The notes: generated by a model not told the origin, from the letters alone. A DNA stretch of 64,000 bases from Chryseobacterium sp. CH21 (GCF_004119445.1 NZ_QICI01000019.1:1-64000), one strand, 5' to 3'; positions 1 through 8,604 are shown, numbered from the stretch's first letter. Program-made: numbers and translations.

Positions 1-84
1 ACAGGAGTGACAGGGCATATTTTTGCCTTAATCCTTCGATGGCCTCTGCTTGTTCTTTTTGAGAGTTAAGGCGTCTAACTTTTT
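1..84 (-). CDS. IS3-family transposase OrfB, N-terminal fragment (runs off left edge)
   Basis: In the -1 frame relative to orfA, starting at the slippery heptamer at 79-85, the minus strand stays open to the window edge. It reads ...VRRLNSQKEQAEAIEGL, then RQKYALSLLL. The stretch resembling IEELRQKYPLKLLL is typical of the start of the IS3-group DDE integrase subunit. No independent start codon is evident, so expression as an OrfAB fusion by programmed -1 frameshifting is likely. The catalytic DDE domain lies outside the window. The assignment rests on this short stretch and on the adjacent orfA. Confidence 0.6.
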
Positions 85-555
85 TAGAAAATCAATTTCA
101 GCCCGAAGTCTTTCGTTTTCCAATAAAAGCTCTTCTTCTCTGGTCAATGGCTTATCGGACTTTCTTTTCTTACGCTTGTGATCACTCATAATACAGGGTC
201 TTCCTTTGGGGTTATTCTTTAACCCTAAAATACCTCTTTTTTCGTAATCCCTTTGCCAATTCAACACGGTAGACTGAGCTGCGATATCGAATCGTATACA
301 TGCTTCCCTTTGTGAAATACATTCTGTTTCGATGGCTTTTAGAACTTTAACTTTGAAACTCAGAGAATAGCTCTTGTTTTTTCTCGGTTGTAGCCCCGAG
401 ATTCCGTATTTGTTATAAAAACCAATCCATTTACGCAGATTGCTTTCATTAAATCCTTTCTCTGTTGCTATAGATCCAATCGAATGATGAGAAGTTTTGT
501 GAAGATTAATACATTCTAATTTGAAAGCAACGCTAAATTTTTCTTTTCTATACAT
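28..555 (-). CDS. IS3-family (IS150-like) transposase subunit OrfA, helix-turn-helix protein
   Basis: About 175 aa from the ATG at 555 (MYRKEKF...). The open frame reaches back to a TTG at 600, but that extension lies inside the terminal inverted repeat and is not credible. The protein has two helix-turn-helix segments: roughly residues 5-50, with KGFNESNLRKW, and roughly 55-110, with ISQREACIRFDIAAQSTVLNW. A lysine-rich linker (KRKKRKSD) and a C-terminal coiled coil (LLLENERLRAEIDFLKKL) follow, as in IS3 OrfA proteins that bind the element ends. An A AAA AAG heptamer near its 3' end leads into orfB. The element sits 37 bp from the guaA stop codon. Confidence 0.88.
   Translation of the reverse strand: MYRKEKFSVAFKLECINLHKTSHHSIGSIATEKGFNESNLRKWIGFYNKYGISGLQPRKNKSYSLSFKVKVLKAIETECISQREACIRFDIAAQSTVLNWQRDYEKRGILGLKNNPKGRPCIMSDHKRKKRKSDKPLTREEELLLENERLRAEIDFLKKLDALTLKKNKQRPSKD
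79..85 (-). other. A AAA AAG programmed -1 frameshift site
   Basis: Read on the minus strand, the codons CTA AAA AAG TTA contain the heptamer A AAA AAG in the orfA frame. This is the classic IS3-family slippery sequence. Slipping back one base moves ribosomes into the orfB frame, which is open to the window edge. The downstream stimulatory structure was not examined. Confidence 0.7.
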
Positions 556-574
556 AAAAAATGCCCCTAAAAAG

Positions 575-599
575 TGTCTAACTTTTTGGGGGCAGTCCA
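575..599. repeat. IS3-family terminal inverted repeat (orfA-side end)
   Basis: Read inward from 599 on the minus strand, the end starts TGGACTGCCCCCAAAAAG and continues to about 575. It carries the 5'-TG typical of IS3-family tips and precedes the orfA start by about 20 bp. The other end and the target duplication lie outside the window. Confidence 0.7.
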
Positions 600-637
600 A
601 AACGGGCAGGATTTATATTTAAAATTCAAGTCAAAAA

Positions 638-2167
638 TTATTCCCACTCAATTGTTGCAGGTGGTTTGCTTGAAATATCGTAAGCTACTCTGTTGATTCC
701 TCTTACTTCGTTGATGATTCTGCTTGAAACAGTATCCAAAAACTCGTAAGGAAGTCTGCTCCAAGTTGCTGTCATAAAGTCGATCGTGTTTGCAGAACGA
801 ACTACCGCTGTGTATTCGTAAGTTCTTTCGTCTCCCATTACTCCTACAGATTTTACCGGAAGAAGGACTACAAATGCCTGAGATACTTTTTCGTAAAGGT
901 CATTTTTGTATAATTCTTCGATGAAGATATCATCAGCTTCCTGAAGGATTCTTACTTTCTCAGCATCTACCGCTCCCAATACTCTGATTCCTAATCCAGG
1001 TCCAGGGAAAGGGTGTCTGTATACTAAATGATGAGGAATACCCAATTCTTCTCCTACTCTTCTTACTTCATCTTTGAAAAGCTCTCTTAATGGCTCTAAT
1101 AATTCGAATTCCATATCTTCAGGAAGTCCTCCAACATTATGGTGAGACTTGATTACTGCAGATGGTCCGTTGACAGACTGGCTCTCGATAACGTCAGGAT
1201 AAATGGTTCCCTGAGCTAAGAATTTTGCACCTTCAATTTTGTGAGATTCTTCGTCAAAAACATGGATGAATTCGTTTCCGATGATTTTTCTCTTCGCTTC
1301 AGGATCATCTACCCCAGCTAGTTTTGAAAGGAATCTATCCTGAGCATCCACCATTTTAATGTTCATATGGAAATGTTCTCCATACTGATCCATTACTTTC
1401 TTACCTTCATCCTTTCTCAATAATCCTGTATCTACGAAGATACAAGTTAACTGATCACCGATTGCTTTATGGATTAAAACAGCGGCTACAGAAGAGTCTA
1501 CCCCTCCGGAAAGTCCAAGGATTACTTTGTTGTCTCCTACTTTCTCACGGATTTCCTCAACTGTTTTTTCAATATAGTTGGTCAGTTTCCAGTTTTTCTC
1601 TGAATTACAGATCCCGAAAACAAAATTTTCAAGCATTTTTGCTCCTTCTTCCGTATGAGAAACTTCCGGGTGGAACTGAACACAGTAGATTTTACTTTCT
1701 TCGTTAGCGATAGAAGCAATTACTCCTGATTTTGCGTTTAATTCAAAGCCTGCAGGCAATTCTCCTACTTCGTCAAAGTGACTCATCCAAACTACAGAAT
1801 TCTGAGTAACTCCCTTTAATAAAGAGCTTTCTTTAACGATTTCTAAGTTTGCTTTACCATATTCTCCTTTTTCTCCTTTGTTTACTTTACCACCTAAAAG
1901 GTGAGCTGTCATCTGCATTCCGTAACAGATTCCCAACACTGGAACTCCCTGTTCGTATAAAGCTTTTTCAACCAGATGGGCATTGTCTGCATTTACAGAA
2001 CTTGGTCCACCGGAAAGGATGATTCCTTTTGGCTGTTTTGCTAAAATATCTTGTAATGGTGTATTGTAAGGCAAGATCTCAGAGTATACCCCCATCTCAC
2101 GGATTCTTCTTCCGATAAGCTGGTTGTACTGGGATCCGAAATCTAAAATAATAATACCGTTGTTCAT
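638..2167 (-). CDS. guaA: GMP synthase (glutamine-hydrolysing)
   Basis: Converts XMP to GMP using glutamine and ATP, the last step of guanylate synthesis; cytoplasmic. It is 509 aa, the usual full length. An N-terminal class I glutamine amidotransferase domain (about 1-190) has the nucleophile Cys81 in GICYGMQ and His166/Glu168 in QFHPE. The ATP pyrophosphatase domain has its P-loop SGGVDSS at 220-226. The C-terminal dimerisation domain ends in the conserved TIEWE. It lies downstream of purD on the same strand, but a terminator-like hairpin at 2311-2343 separates them, so it may be transcribed separately. The IS3 element lies just beyond its 3' end. Confidence 0.97.
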   Translation of the reverse strand: MNNGIIILDFGSQYNQLIGRRIREMGVYSEILPYNTPLQDILAKQPKGIILSGGPSSVNADNAHLVEKALYEQGVPVLGICYGMQMTAHLLGGKVNKGEKGEYGKANLEIVKESSLLKGVTQNSVVWMSHFDEVGELPAGFELNAKSGVIASIANEESKIYCVQFHPEVSHTEEGAKMLENFVFGICNSEKNWKLTNYIEKTVEEIREKVGDNKVILGLSGGVDSSVAAVLIHKAIGDQLTCIFVDTGLLRKDEGKKVMDQYGEHFHMNIKMVDAQDRFLSKLAGVDDPEAKRKIIGNEFIHVFDEESHKIEGAKFLAQGTIYPDVIESQSVNGPSAVIKSHHNVGGLPEDMEFELLEPLRELFKDEVRRVGEELGIPHHLVYRHPFPGPGLGIRVLGAVDAEKVRILQEADDIFIEELYKNDLYEKVSQAFVVLLPVKSVGVMGDERTYEYTAVVRSANTIDFMTATWSRLPYEFLDTVSSRIINEVRGINRVAYDISSKPPATIEWE

Positions 2168-2310
2168 TTTTGATAATTGATAAATGATGATTGATAAATG
2201 ATAGAGCTAATGGCTAATGGCTTCTGGCTTGGAAAAAACTTCCTAATTTCACTTTCAGCAACTAATTTCTAACCTCTAGCGTCTAACTTCTAATTATTAA
2301 CTGTCTTACA
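2168..2310. repeat. Intergenic degenerate quasi-repeats (TGATAAATGAT and TTCTAACYTCTA types)
   Basis: The gap between guaA and purD holds tandem variants of TGATAAATGAT, then GCTAATGGCTAATGGCTTCTGGCTT, then CTAATTTCTAACCTC with TAACTTCTAATT. A similar block lies at about 9686-9722. There is no coding potential. These are low-complexity dispersed repeats of unknown function. Confidence 0.6.
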
Positions 2311-2343
2311 AAAAAAGACTTGGAATGGCTCCAAATCTTTTTT
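2311..2343 (-). terminator. Rho-independent terminator after purD (symmetric)
   Basis: Inverted repeat AAAAAAGACTTGGA / TCCAAATCTTTTTT with a 5-nt loop and one internal mismatch. It is A-rich on one side and T-rich on the other, so it could stop transcripts from either direction. It lies 12 bp past the purD stop codon. Confidence 0.75.
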
Positions 2344-2354
2344 CGTGATTTTTA

Positions 2355-3593
2355 TTAAAACTTTCCGATGTCTTCTCTGTAGAAGCCGTAATCGAAATGT
2401 ACGTGACTTGCATCTTCGTAAACCTTTTTGCGGGCATCTTCGAAAGTAGCTCCTGTAGCTACAATGTTCAGAACTCTACCCCCATTGGAAACCACTTTGT
2501 CTCCTTTGCTGATTGCTCCTGCATATAATAGTTTACTATGTTTCAGTTTATCTTCTCCTGTAATTTCGAAACCTGTTTCGATGTTTCTTGGATACCCTCC
2601 CGAACACATTACAAGACAAATTGCTTTTTCGTCTTTAAATTTAAGCTGAATGTCTTTTCCTTCCATACAATCCTGGATCACATCCAAAAGATTGTTTTCC
2701 ATAAGCGCCATCAATACCTGAGTTTCAGGATCTCCGAATCTCATGTTGTATTCCAAAAGGTAAGCTCCGTTTTTCGTTACCATCAATCCGAAGAAGATGA
2801 TTCCTTTAAATCCGAAACCTTCAGCTTTAAGCCCTTTAATAGTAGGTTCTAAGATATTTTTCTCAAAATCTGCGTAGTGCTCCTGAGTAAATTCCGGACT
2901 TGGTGCGATGGAACCCATACCTCCTGTATTAGGTCCTGTATCTCCGTTTCCAGCTTTTTTATAATCTTTTGCTGCTACACATGGAAATAATTTATCTCCG
3001 TTAGAGAAAGCAATGATAGACGCTTCAAAACCTTGTAAATATTCTTCAATAACTAAACGGATACCAGCATCTCCATAGATTCTTCTGATCATGAAGTCGT
3101 GGATCGTAGCTTCAGCTTCTTCCAGAGTATCACAGATTACCACCCCTTTTCCTCCAGCTAAACCACTTGCTTTAACTACTAAAGGATACTGCTGTGTTTT
3201 CACATACTCTATAGCTTCGTTATATGAATCAAATACGACAGCTTTAGCTGTTTTGATATCATAGGTTTGCATAAATTTCTTAGAGAAAGCTTTACTTCCT
3301 TCCAGGCTTGCTACTTTTTGGGTAGGCCCGAAAACTTTAAGATCGTGCTTTTTAAATTCGTCCTTGATACCCGCTACAAGAGGAGCTTCCGGACCTACAA
3401 TTGTAAGATCAATCTTTTCTTTAATGGCGAAATCTCTAAGTTCTTTGATTTCCGATAAATGAACATTTTTCCCTATTACATCGGTAGTAGCATTCCCGTT
3501 GGCAAAAAACATTTTAGAAATTCTTGAGTCATTCTGAAGCTTTGCCGCTAAAGCAGATTCTCTACCGCCTTCACCTATGATTAATATTCTCAT
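2355..3593 (-). CDS. purD: Phosphoribosylamine--glycine ligase (GAR synthetase)
   Basis: Makes glycinamide ribonucleotide from phosphoribosylamine, glycine and ATP, the second step of IMP synthesis. It is 412 aa, a usual length, with an ATP-grasp fold. The N-terminal signature reads GEGGRESAL; many PurD proteins have His where Ser appears here. The ATP-binding loop is KASGLAGGKG and GPNTGGMGSIAPSP follows. The gene lies downstream of purH, 89 bp apart. A TATATTTG -7 element in that gap suggests an internal promoter, and a hairpin terminator follows the gene. Confidence 0.97.
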   Translation of the reverse strand: MRILIIGEGGRESALAAKLQNDSRISKMFFANGNATTDVIGKNVHLSEIKELRDFAIKEKIDLTIVGPEAPLVAGIKDEFKKHDLKVFGPTQKVASLEGSKAFSKKFMQTYDIKTAKAVVFDSYNEAIEYVKTQQYPLVVKASGLAGGKGVVICDTLEEAEATIHDFMIRRIYGDAGIRLVIEEYLQGFEASIIAFSNGDKLFPCVAAKDYKKAGNGDTGPNTGGMGSIAPSPEFTQEHYADFEKNILEPTIKGLKAEGFGFKGIIFFGLMVTKNGAYLLEYNMRFGDPETQVLMALMENNLLDVIQDCMEGKDIQLKFKDEKAICLVMCSGGYPRNIETGFEITGEDKLKHSKLLYAGAISKGDKVVSNGGRVLNIVATGATFEDARKKVYEDASHVHFDYGFYREDIGKF

Positions 3594-3621
3594 ACTTTAT
3601 ATTATTATCTAGTCTATTTTA

Positions 3622-3629
3622 CAAATATA
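3622..3629 (-). promoter_or_regulatory. Candidate -7 element for purD (TATATTTG)
   Basis: Read on the minus strand, 3629-3622 is a perfect Bacteroidota TAnnTTTG box about 30 bp upstream of the purD start. No TTTG was found at the expected -33 distance. Confidence 0.45.
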
Positions 3630-3682
3630 TAATTTTGAATGCTAAAAATACAATCCCTAATTATTTTTTAATTCTATTTTAA

Positions 3683-5200
3683 TTAGTGGAAAAAGTGTCT
3701 AACTCCTGTAAACATCATTGGAATATTGTGCTCATTGGCAGCCTCAATACTATCCTGATCTTTTACACTTCCACCCGGCTGAATAATCGCCTTGATACCT
3801 TCCTGAGCACAGAAATCTACCACATCACGGAAAGGGAAAAATGCATCTGAAGCGAGTACTAAATCTCCTGAGAATTTTTCTTTTGCTCTTTCGATAGCCT
3901 GCTGAGTCGCCCAGATTCTGTTTACCTGACCGCCACCGATACCGAATGCCTGAATTCCGTTGGAAACTACGATTGCATTAGACTTCACATATTTCACAAC
4001 TCTCTGAGAGAAAAGTAATGCTTTTTTCTGTTCTTCTGTAGGCTGTACTTCAGTTACTACTTTGATATCATCTGAGAAATGAAGGTCATTATCCTGAACA
4101 AGGATCCCTCCGTCTACTTTCACCCAAGTCTGTTTGTCTGAAACAGGGTTTACGATTTTGATGATTCTCAGGTTTTTCTTTTTTCTTAAAACTTCAAGGG
4201 CTTCTTCATCAAATTCAGGAGCCATTACAATTTCAAGGAACGTTTTATTTAATTCTTCAGCTGTAGCTGCATCTATTTTATAGTTCATTGCAACAATTCC
4301 GCCAAAGATAGAAACCGGATCACATTCAAATGTTTTCTGATAAGTTTCCAACGCTGAAGTTCCGATGGCAACTCCACAAGGGGTAGAGTGTTTTACGGCA
4401 CAACAAGCCTTTTCTTCTTTGAATTCAGTGACTACTTTCCAGCAAAGGTCCATATCACGAAGATTGTTGAAAGAAAGTTCTTTACCTCCAAGCTGTTCGA
4501 AGTCTTTCATCGCTCCGTTCTCGAAAGTAGAAACGTAGTAAGCTGCTGTCTGGTGAGGGTTTTCACCGTATCTTAAATCAGCTACTTTTTTATAAGAAGC
4601 ATTCAAATAAGTAGGATATTCTTCATCTAAAAGCATTCTGGAAATCGCTGCATCATACGCAGAGGTAAGGTTGAATACTTTTCCTGCAAGCTTTTTACGG
4701 GTTTCGATGTAGGTATCTCCGTTTTGCTCCATTTCAATTTTCACGGCTGCATAATCTTCTACATCAGTGATTACCGTTACAGAATCAAAGTTTTTAGCTG
4801 CAGAACGAAGCATTGAAGGGCCTCCGATATCGATAAACTCTACTTTTTCATGTAAAGAAATGTCTTTGTTTACATTTTCAAAGAAAGGGTAAAGATTTAC
4901 GATCACCATGTCAATCAGATCAATTCCGTGCTCCTGAACGGTTTTCATATGCACTTCGTTGTTACGAACAGCCAGCAATCCTCCGTGAACTTTCGGGTGT
5001 AAAGTTTTCACTCTTCCGTCCAGCATTTCAGGAAAATTGGTTACCTCATCAATCTGAATAGGATTTAAACCAGCGTCTTTCAAATGTTTGAACGTTCCTC
5101 CTGTAGAGATCAACTCATAATTCTGAGCTTCCAAAAACTGTGCGAATTCTATTAATCCACTTTTGTCAGAAACACTGATTAAAACTCTCTTTTTACTCAT
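3683..5200 (-). CDS. purH: Bifunctional AICAR transformylase / IMP cyclohydrolase
   Basis: Catalyses the last two steps to IMP: formyl transfer to AICAR, then ring closure. It is 505 aa, typical length. The N-terminal MGS-like cyclohydrolase domain (about 1-140) opens with [12 protein letters not shown]. The transformylase domain carries the catalytic Lys-His in [11 protein letters not shown] and the conserved C-terminus FTGVRHFFH. It sits between purN and purD on one strand. The 143-bp gap to purN holds a 25-bp near-perfect palindrome. Confidence 0.97.
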   Translation of the reverse strand: MSKKRVLISVSDKSGLIEFAQFLEAQNYELISTGGTFKHLKDAGLNPIQIDEVTNFPEMLDGRVKTLHPKVHGGLLAVRNNEVHMKTVQEHGIDLIDMVIVNLYPFFENVNKDISLHEKVEFIDIGGPSMLRSAAKNFDSVTVITDVEDYAAVKIEMEQNGDTYIETRKKLAGKVFNLTSAYDAAISRMLLDEEYPTYLNASYKKVADLRYGENPHQTAAYYVSTFENGAMKDFEQLGGKELSFNNLRDMDLCWKVVTEFKEEKACCAVKHSTPCGVAIGTSALETYQKTFECDPVSIFGGIVAMNYKIDAATAEELNKTFLEIVMAPEFDEEALEVLRKKKNLRIIKIVNPVSDKQTWVKVDGGILVQDNDLHFSDDIKVVTEVQPTEEQKKALLFSQRVVKYVKSNAIVVSNGIQAFGIGGGQVNRIWATQQAIERAKEKFSGDLVLASDAFFPFRDVVDFCAQEGIKAIIQPGGSVKDQDSIEAANEHNIPMMFTGVRHFFH

Positions 5201-5299
5201 TTTACTTTCGATTTTTTACTTTTTACAGCTATTTCAAACTGTGTCCGGGTCTTTCACCTCCGAACTTACTTTTATTTTACTTAGATTTTTCTATTTTCC

Positions 5300-5324
5300 T
5301 GTCAAAAATTAAAAATTTTTGACA
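5300..5324. repeat. 25-bp palindrome between purN and purH
   Basis: Arms TGTCAAAAATT and AATTTTTGACA are exact complements (11 bp each) around a 3-nt AAA spacer. It lies 20 bp past the purN stop and 100 bp before the purH start. It may be an operator or an intercistronic RNA hairpin; no U-tract follows, so a standard terminator is unlikely. Confidence 0.6.
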
Positions 5325-5343
5325 CCCTTCCAAAGGAAAGGAA

Positions 5344-5907
5344 TTAATTTCCCAGGACCTTATTGATCGCTATTGGAAATATTTCATATTCAATCTGGTG
5401 AACTTTTTGAGCCAGGGTTTCAGGAGTATCTTCAGCAGTTACTTCAAAAGCTTTCTGAAGAATAGGTGCTCCCTCATCAATACCTGGTGTCACAAAATGT
5501 ACAGTCGCCCCACTCTCTACTTCTTTGGCTTCAATGACTGCATTGTGAACGTTCATTCCCCACATTCCTTTTCCTCCAAATTTCGGAAGCAAGGCGGGAT
5601 GAATATTGATTATTTTACCATTCCAGTTTTCACAGAATTCAGATTTTAAGATGGATAAAAATCCTGCCAATACGATCAAATCTGTATTTTCAGGGACTAC
5701 TTTAGCCAATTCACTGCTGAAATTCTTTCCTCTCGGAATCAGTATATTTTCTATATTGTGATTCTTTGCTCTTTCCAGTCCGAAACATTCTCTGTCAGCT
5801 ACAACTAAACTTACTTGTGCATTCTGGATTTCTCCGGAATCAATAGTATCAATGATTCTCTGCAGATTGGTTCCTGAACCGGATACGAGTACAACGATGT
5901 TCTTCAT
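5344..5907 (-). CDS. purN: Phosphoribosylglycinamide formyltransferase (GAR transformylase)
   Basis: Transfers a formyl group from 10-formyl-THF to GAR, the third step of IMP synthesis. It is 187 aa, the usual length. It opens with VSGSGTNLQRIID (substrate phosphate loop). The catalytic Asn-His segment is INIHPALLPKFGGKG and the catalytic Asp lies in PGIDEGAPI. The start at 5907 gives the expected MKNIVVLVSGSG. It lies 75 bp downstream of purM, in the same direction. Confidence 0.96.
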   Translation of the reverse strand: MKNIVVLVSGSGTNLQRIIDTIDSGEIQNAQVSLVVADRECFGLERAKNHNIENILIPRGKNFSSELAKVVPENTDLIVLAGFLSILKSEFCENWNGKIINIHPALLPKFGGKGMWGMNVHNAVIEAKEVESGATVHFVTPGIDEGAPILQKAFEVTAEDTPETLAQKVHQIEYEIFPIAINKVLGN

Positions 5908-5982
5908 TATTCAGATGTTAGATGTCAGATTTAAGATTACAGACTTACCGTCTGATGTCTAGGGTCTGAAATCTGATGTCAT
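5908..5982. repeat. Degenerate ATCTGATGTC-type repeat between purM and purN
   Basis: Overlapping variants of GATGTTAGATGTCAGATTT, GTCTGATGTCTAGGGTCTGAAATCTGATGTC. The same theme recurs at 6976-7020 and 31785-31870. It is non-coding and lies between co-oriented pur genes. Confidence 0.55.
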
Positions 5983-6975
5983 TTAAAATTTCAAATCAAT
6001 TTTCTCTGCTCCTTCAGTGATTTCTCCGATTTCGTAAGCATCATCTAAAAGGTGTAATACTTTTTCAGCATGTTCAGCATCTACAACGATTACCATCCCT
6101 ACACCCATATTGAATGTTCCGTGCATTTCTTCACGTTTCACTCCTCCTCTCTTTTCAAGCTCAAGCATTACGCTAGGAATTCTGATTTTTGATTCGTCAA
6201 TAGAAGCACAAAGTCCTTCAGGAATAATTCTTGGAACATTTTCATAAAGGCCGCCTCCTGTGATGTGAGCAATTCCGCTTACTTTTACTTCTTCCAATAC
6301 TTTATGAATATCTTTATAGTATAGTCTTGTAGGAACTAAAAGAGTTTCATATAAAGGTTTTCCTTCAAATTCTTCTTCGAAATTAGGGAATACTTTTCTT
6401 ACTAAAGAGAATCCGTTTGAGTGGAATCCTGAGCTTGGTAATGCAATAATTTTGTTACCTGCTTTGATGGTAGAGCCGTCAATAATCTGGTCCTTTTCTA
6501 CAATTCCTACACAGAATCCTGCAACATCATAATCTCCAGGCTGGTACATTCCCGGCATTTCAGCAGTTTCACCACCAATCAAAGCACAGTTGTTATCCTT
6601 ACAAGCGGCAACCATTCCTAAAACGATTTCTGCAGCAATTTCTGAATCAAGTTTTCCGCAAGCCAGATAATCTAAGAAGAACAAAGGTTTTGCTCCGTGG
6701 CAAAGAATATCATTGGCACACATTGCGAAACAATCTACTCCGATAGAATCATATTTTTTGGTATCTAAAGCTACTTTAAGCTTTGTTCCTACTCCATCTG
6801 TTCCTGATACAAGAACCGGATTTTTGTATCCACCGATTTCATAGAAAGCACCAAAACTCCCCAAGTGGTTCAGTACATTGGAATTGTGGGTTTCACCGAC
6901 CGCTTTTTTGATCTTGTCAACCGTTTTGTATCCTTCTTCTTTGTCTACTCCTGCTGATTTGTAAGTGTTGCTCAT
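5983..6975 (-). CDS. purM: Phosphoribosylformylglycinamidine cyclo-ligase (AIR synthetase)
   Basis: ATP-dependent closure of the imidazole ring, FGAM to AIR, the fifth step of purine synthesis. It is 330 aa, close to the usual 340-350. Family motifs include VSGTDGVGTKLKVA, GGETAEMPGMY and the C-terminal IAHITGGGLYENVPR. It is the first pur gene of the leftward block. No promoter-like sequence was found directly upstream, so transcription may begin at the 7225-7255 promoter and pass the leader ORF and hairpin. Confidence 0.97.
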   Translation of the reverse strand: MSNTYKSAGVDKEEGYKTVDKIKKAVGETHNSNVLNHLGSFGAFYEIGGYKNPVLVSGTDGVGTKLKVALDTKKYDSIGVDCFAMCANDILCHGAKPLFFLDYLACGKLDSEIAAEIVLGMVAACKDNNCALIGGETAEMPGMYQPGDYDVAGFCVGIVEKDQIIDGSTIKAGNKIIALPSSGFHSNGFSLVRKVFPNFEEEFEGKPLYETLLVPTRLYYKDIHKVLEEVKVSGIAHITGGGLYENVPRIIPEGLCASIDESKIRIPSVMLELEKRGGVKREEMHGTFNMGVGMVIVVDAEHAEKVLHLLDDAYEIGEITEGAEKIDLKF

Positions 6976-7095
6976 GTCTGCTTAGATTTTTAGATATCGG
7001 ATTTCAGATTTCATACTATTTATGATCTAGTAACTGCTTCTGGCGTCTTCTTATCTTTTAATATTTCAATTACTTTTATACTTGATTTTAGAAAA

Positions 7096-7128
7096 CAAAA
7101 AAGCCGACAATCTTTTCAGATTATCGGC
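7096..7128 (-). terminator. Terminator or attenuator hairpin in the purM leader
   Basis: On the minus strand the arms GCCGATAATCT and AGATTGTCGGC pair around GAAA (one G-U pair) and are followed by TTTTTTG. The hairpin is strong. It lies 8 nt past the stop of a 24-codon ORF and about 120 bp before purM. It could end that small transcript, act as an attenuator for the pur genes, or terminate the upstream FMN reductase gene. Confidence 0.75.
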
Positions 7129-7135
7129 CGTTATT

Positions 7136-7210
7136 TTATCTCAGAATTTCAGAGCCCACAATTTTCCCTTTATGAGAAAAACATTGTTTATAGGAGGTCT
7201 GAATTTTCAT
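7136..7210 (-). CDS. Putative 24-aa leader peptide upstream of purM
   Basis: A short ORF, MKIQTSYKQC... ending ...GSEILR. It starts about 15 nt past a Bacteroidota -7 box and stops 8 nt before a strong hairpin with U-tract. A promoter, small ORF and terminator in this order fit a leader peptide or free-standing small protein. I do not recognise the peptide, and a chance ORF of this size is possible. Conservation across related genomes would be the test. Confidence 0.4.
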   Translation of the reverse strand: MKIQTSYKQCFSHKGKIVGSEILR

Positions 7211-7224
7211 CTCTTTTCTTTTTG

Positions 7225-7255
7225 CAAAAATAGTAATTTTAAATGAATATTCAAA
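7225..7255 (-). promoter_or_regulatory. Bacteroidota promoter (TTTG-N19-TATTTTTG) upstream of the pur leader
   Basis: Read on the minus strand: TTTG at 7255-7252, a 19-nt spacer, then TATTTTTG at 7232-7225. Both elements and the spacing fit the consensus. It starts right after the stop codon of the FMN reductase gene and points at the leader ORF and purM. Confidence 0.6.
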
Positions 7256-7257
7256 TT

Positions 7258-7809
7258 CTATTTTTCAAGGATGGTTTCAATAGCCGCAATCTTCTTGATT
7301 TTCTCTTTCAACTCATTGATTTTCTCTTCGTTAGAAATTTTTTGAGCTGCTTTATCAAAGTTATCATTAAAGAAAGGAAGAGAAAAAGTTTCCACCACAT
7401 TTCCTCCGTGGAAAGGGAAACGCTTTGATGCTGCTTCCAAAACACCTGCTCCACCTCTACCTCCGGGAGATGTAGACATCAATAACATGGGCACTTCATT
7501 CCAAACTGTTCTGTCTTTGATTCTAGACACCCAGTCGAACACATTTTTAAATGCTGTAGAATAGGTTCCGTTGTGTTCTGCCAAAGCTACCAACAATACA
7601 TTAGCACCGTCAATTTTAGAGGCAAAATCGTGGGCTTCCTGAGGAACACCTCCCGCTAATTCTCTTTCATGTTTGTAGATGGGCATTTCGAAAGGATTCA
7701 GATCCACTACTTCTACTTCTGCATTTTCAAATAATGTTGATGCGTAGGCAACCAACTGTTTGTTCATTGAAACTTCTGAGTTGCTTCCTGCTATTGCTAA
7801 GATTTTCAT
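7258..7809 (-). CDS. NADPH-dependent FMN reductase family protein
   Basis: 183 aa with a flavodoxin-like fold. The N-terminal phosphate-binding loop is MKILAIAGSNSEVSMNK. The SPGGRGGAG segment (about 112-121) matches the flavin-contacting loop of azoreductase/quinone reductase-type proteins. It likely reduces flavins or quinones in the cytoplasm with NAD(P)H; the substrate cannot be told from sequence. It lies 37 bp downstream of the pirin gene, so the two probably form an oxidative-stress-type operon. Confidence 0.85.
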   Translation of the reverse strand: MKILAIAGSNSEVSMNKQLVAYASTLFENAEVEVVDLNPFEMPIYKHERELAGGVPQEAHDFASKIDGANVLLVALAEHNGTYSTAFKNVFDWVSRIKDRTVWNEVPMLLMSTSPGGRGGAGVLEAASKRFPFHGGNVVETFSLPFFNDNFDKAAQKISNEEKINELKEKIKKIAAIETILEK

Positions 7810-7846
7810 ATGTGAGGTTTATTTTTAAGATTACAAATTTAGTTTT

Positions 7847-8575
7847 TTATTTAAGATAAGCTGGCAATTCCATTGGGACTTCCATTAATAAGACTTCAGT
7901 GTCTTCCACAGCTTCGATATTAAAGCTCTGAGTATCCCAGATTCCCAATCCGTCTCTTTCATTCAGGACACGGTCTCCAATTTTTGCACTTCCTTTTAAT
8001 ACGAATGCATAGACTCCGTTTCCTTTTTTGTTGAGCATGTAATTTTTACCGTTTCCTTTTGTAAAATTGGCCAGATTGAACCATGCATCCTGATGAATCC
8101 AAACTCCGTCATCATTTTTATTAGGAGATAGGATCTGCTGGAATCCATTTATTTTTTCTCCTTCTTTGATACTTTTCTGATCGTATCTTGGTTCAACATT
8201 CTGTTCTTTCGGGAACACCCAAATCTGAAGGAATTTTACTTCCTCATCTTTATTTTTATTGTATTCGCTGTGCATGACACCTGTTCCTGCACTCATCACC
8301 TGAATTTCTCCTTTTCTGATCACCGCTGTGGTTCCCATTGAATCTTTATGTTCCAAATCTCCTTCCAAAGGAATTGAAATAATTTCCATGTCTCTGTGCG
8401 GGTGTGTTCCGAAGCCCATTCCCTGAGAAACGGTGTCATCGTTCAATACTCTTAAAACGCCAAAGTTTGTTCTGTCTCTGTTTTGATAGTTGGCAAAACT
8501 GAATGTATGGTATGAATTTAACCATCCGTGGTTGGCATGGCCTCTTGAATCTGCTTTATGATATACTGTTTTCAT
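7847..8575 (-). CDS. Pirin family protein (bicupin)
   Basis: 242 aa. The N-terminal cupin has the pirin metal ligands His58 and His60 (GTHPHRDMEI) and His102/Glu104 (MHSEYN), and binds a metal such as Fe(II). Bacterial relatives include quercetin dioxygenases and redox sensors; the true substrate is unknown. It is the first gene of a two-gene unit with the FMN reductase. A TACATTTG -7 box lies about 22 bp upstream of the ATG. Confidence 0.9.
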   Translation of the reverse strand: MKTVYHKADSRGHANHGWLNSYHTFSFANYQNRDRTNFGVLRVLNDDTVSQGMGFGTHPHRDMEIISIPLEGDLEHKDSMGTTAVIRKGEIQVMSAGTGVMHSEYNKNKDEEVKFLQIWVFPKEQNVEPRYDQKSIKEGEKINGFQQILSPNKNDDGVWIHQDAWFNLANFTKGNGKNYMLNKKGNGVYAFVLKGSAKIGDRVLNERDGLGIWDTQSFNIEAVEDTEVLLMEVPMELPAYLK

Positions 8576-8596
8576 TTTCTGTGATTATTTATAGTA

Positions 8597-8604
8597 CAAA
8601 TGTA
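8597..8604 (-). promoter_or_regulatory. -7 element for pirin (TACATTTG)
   Basis: Minus-strand TACATTTG, a perfect TAnnTTTG, inside the partial palindrome GTACAAATGTAC. The -33 region is weak. Confidence 0.45.

Noticed and set aside
2538..2852. 104-aa plus-strand ORF within purD
   Set aside because: Antisense shadow; purD motifs on the other strand are intact.
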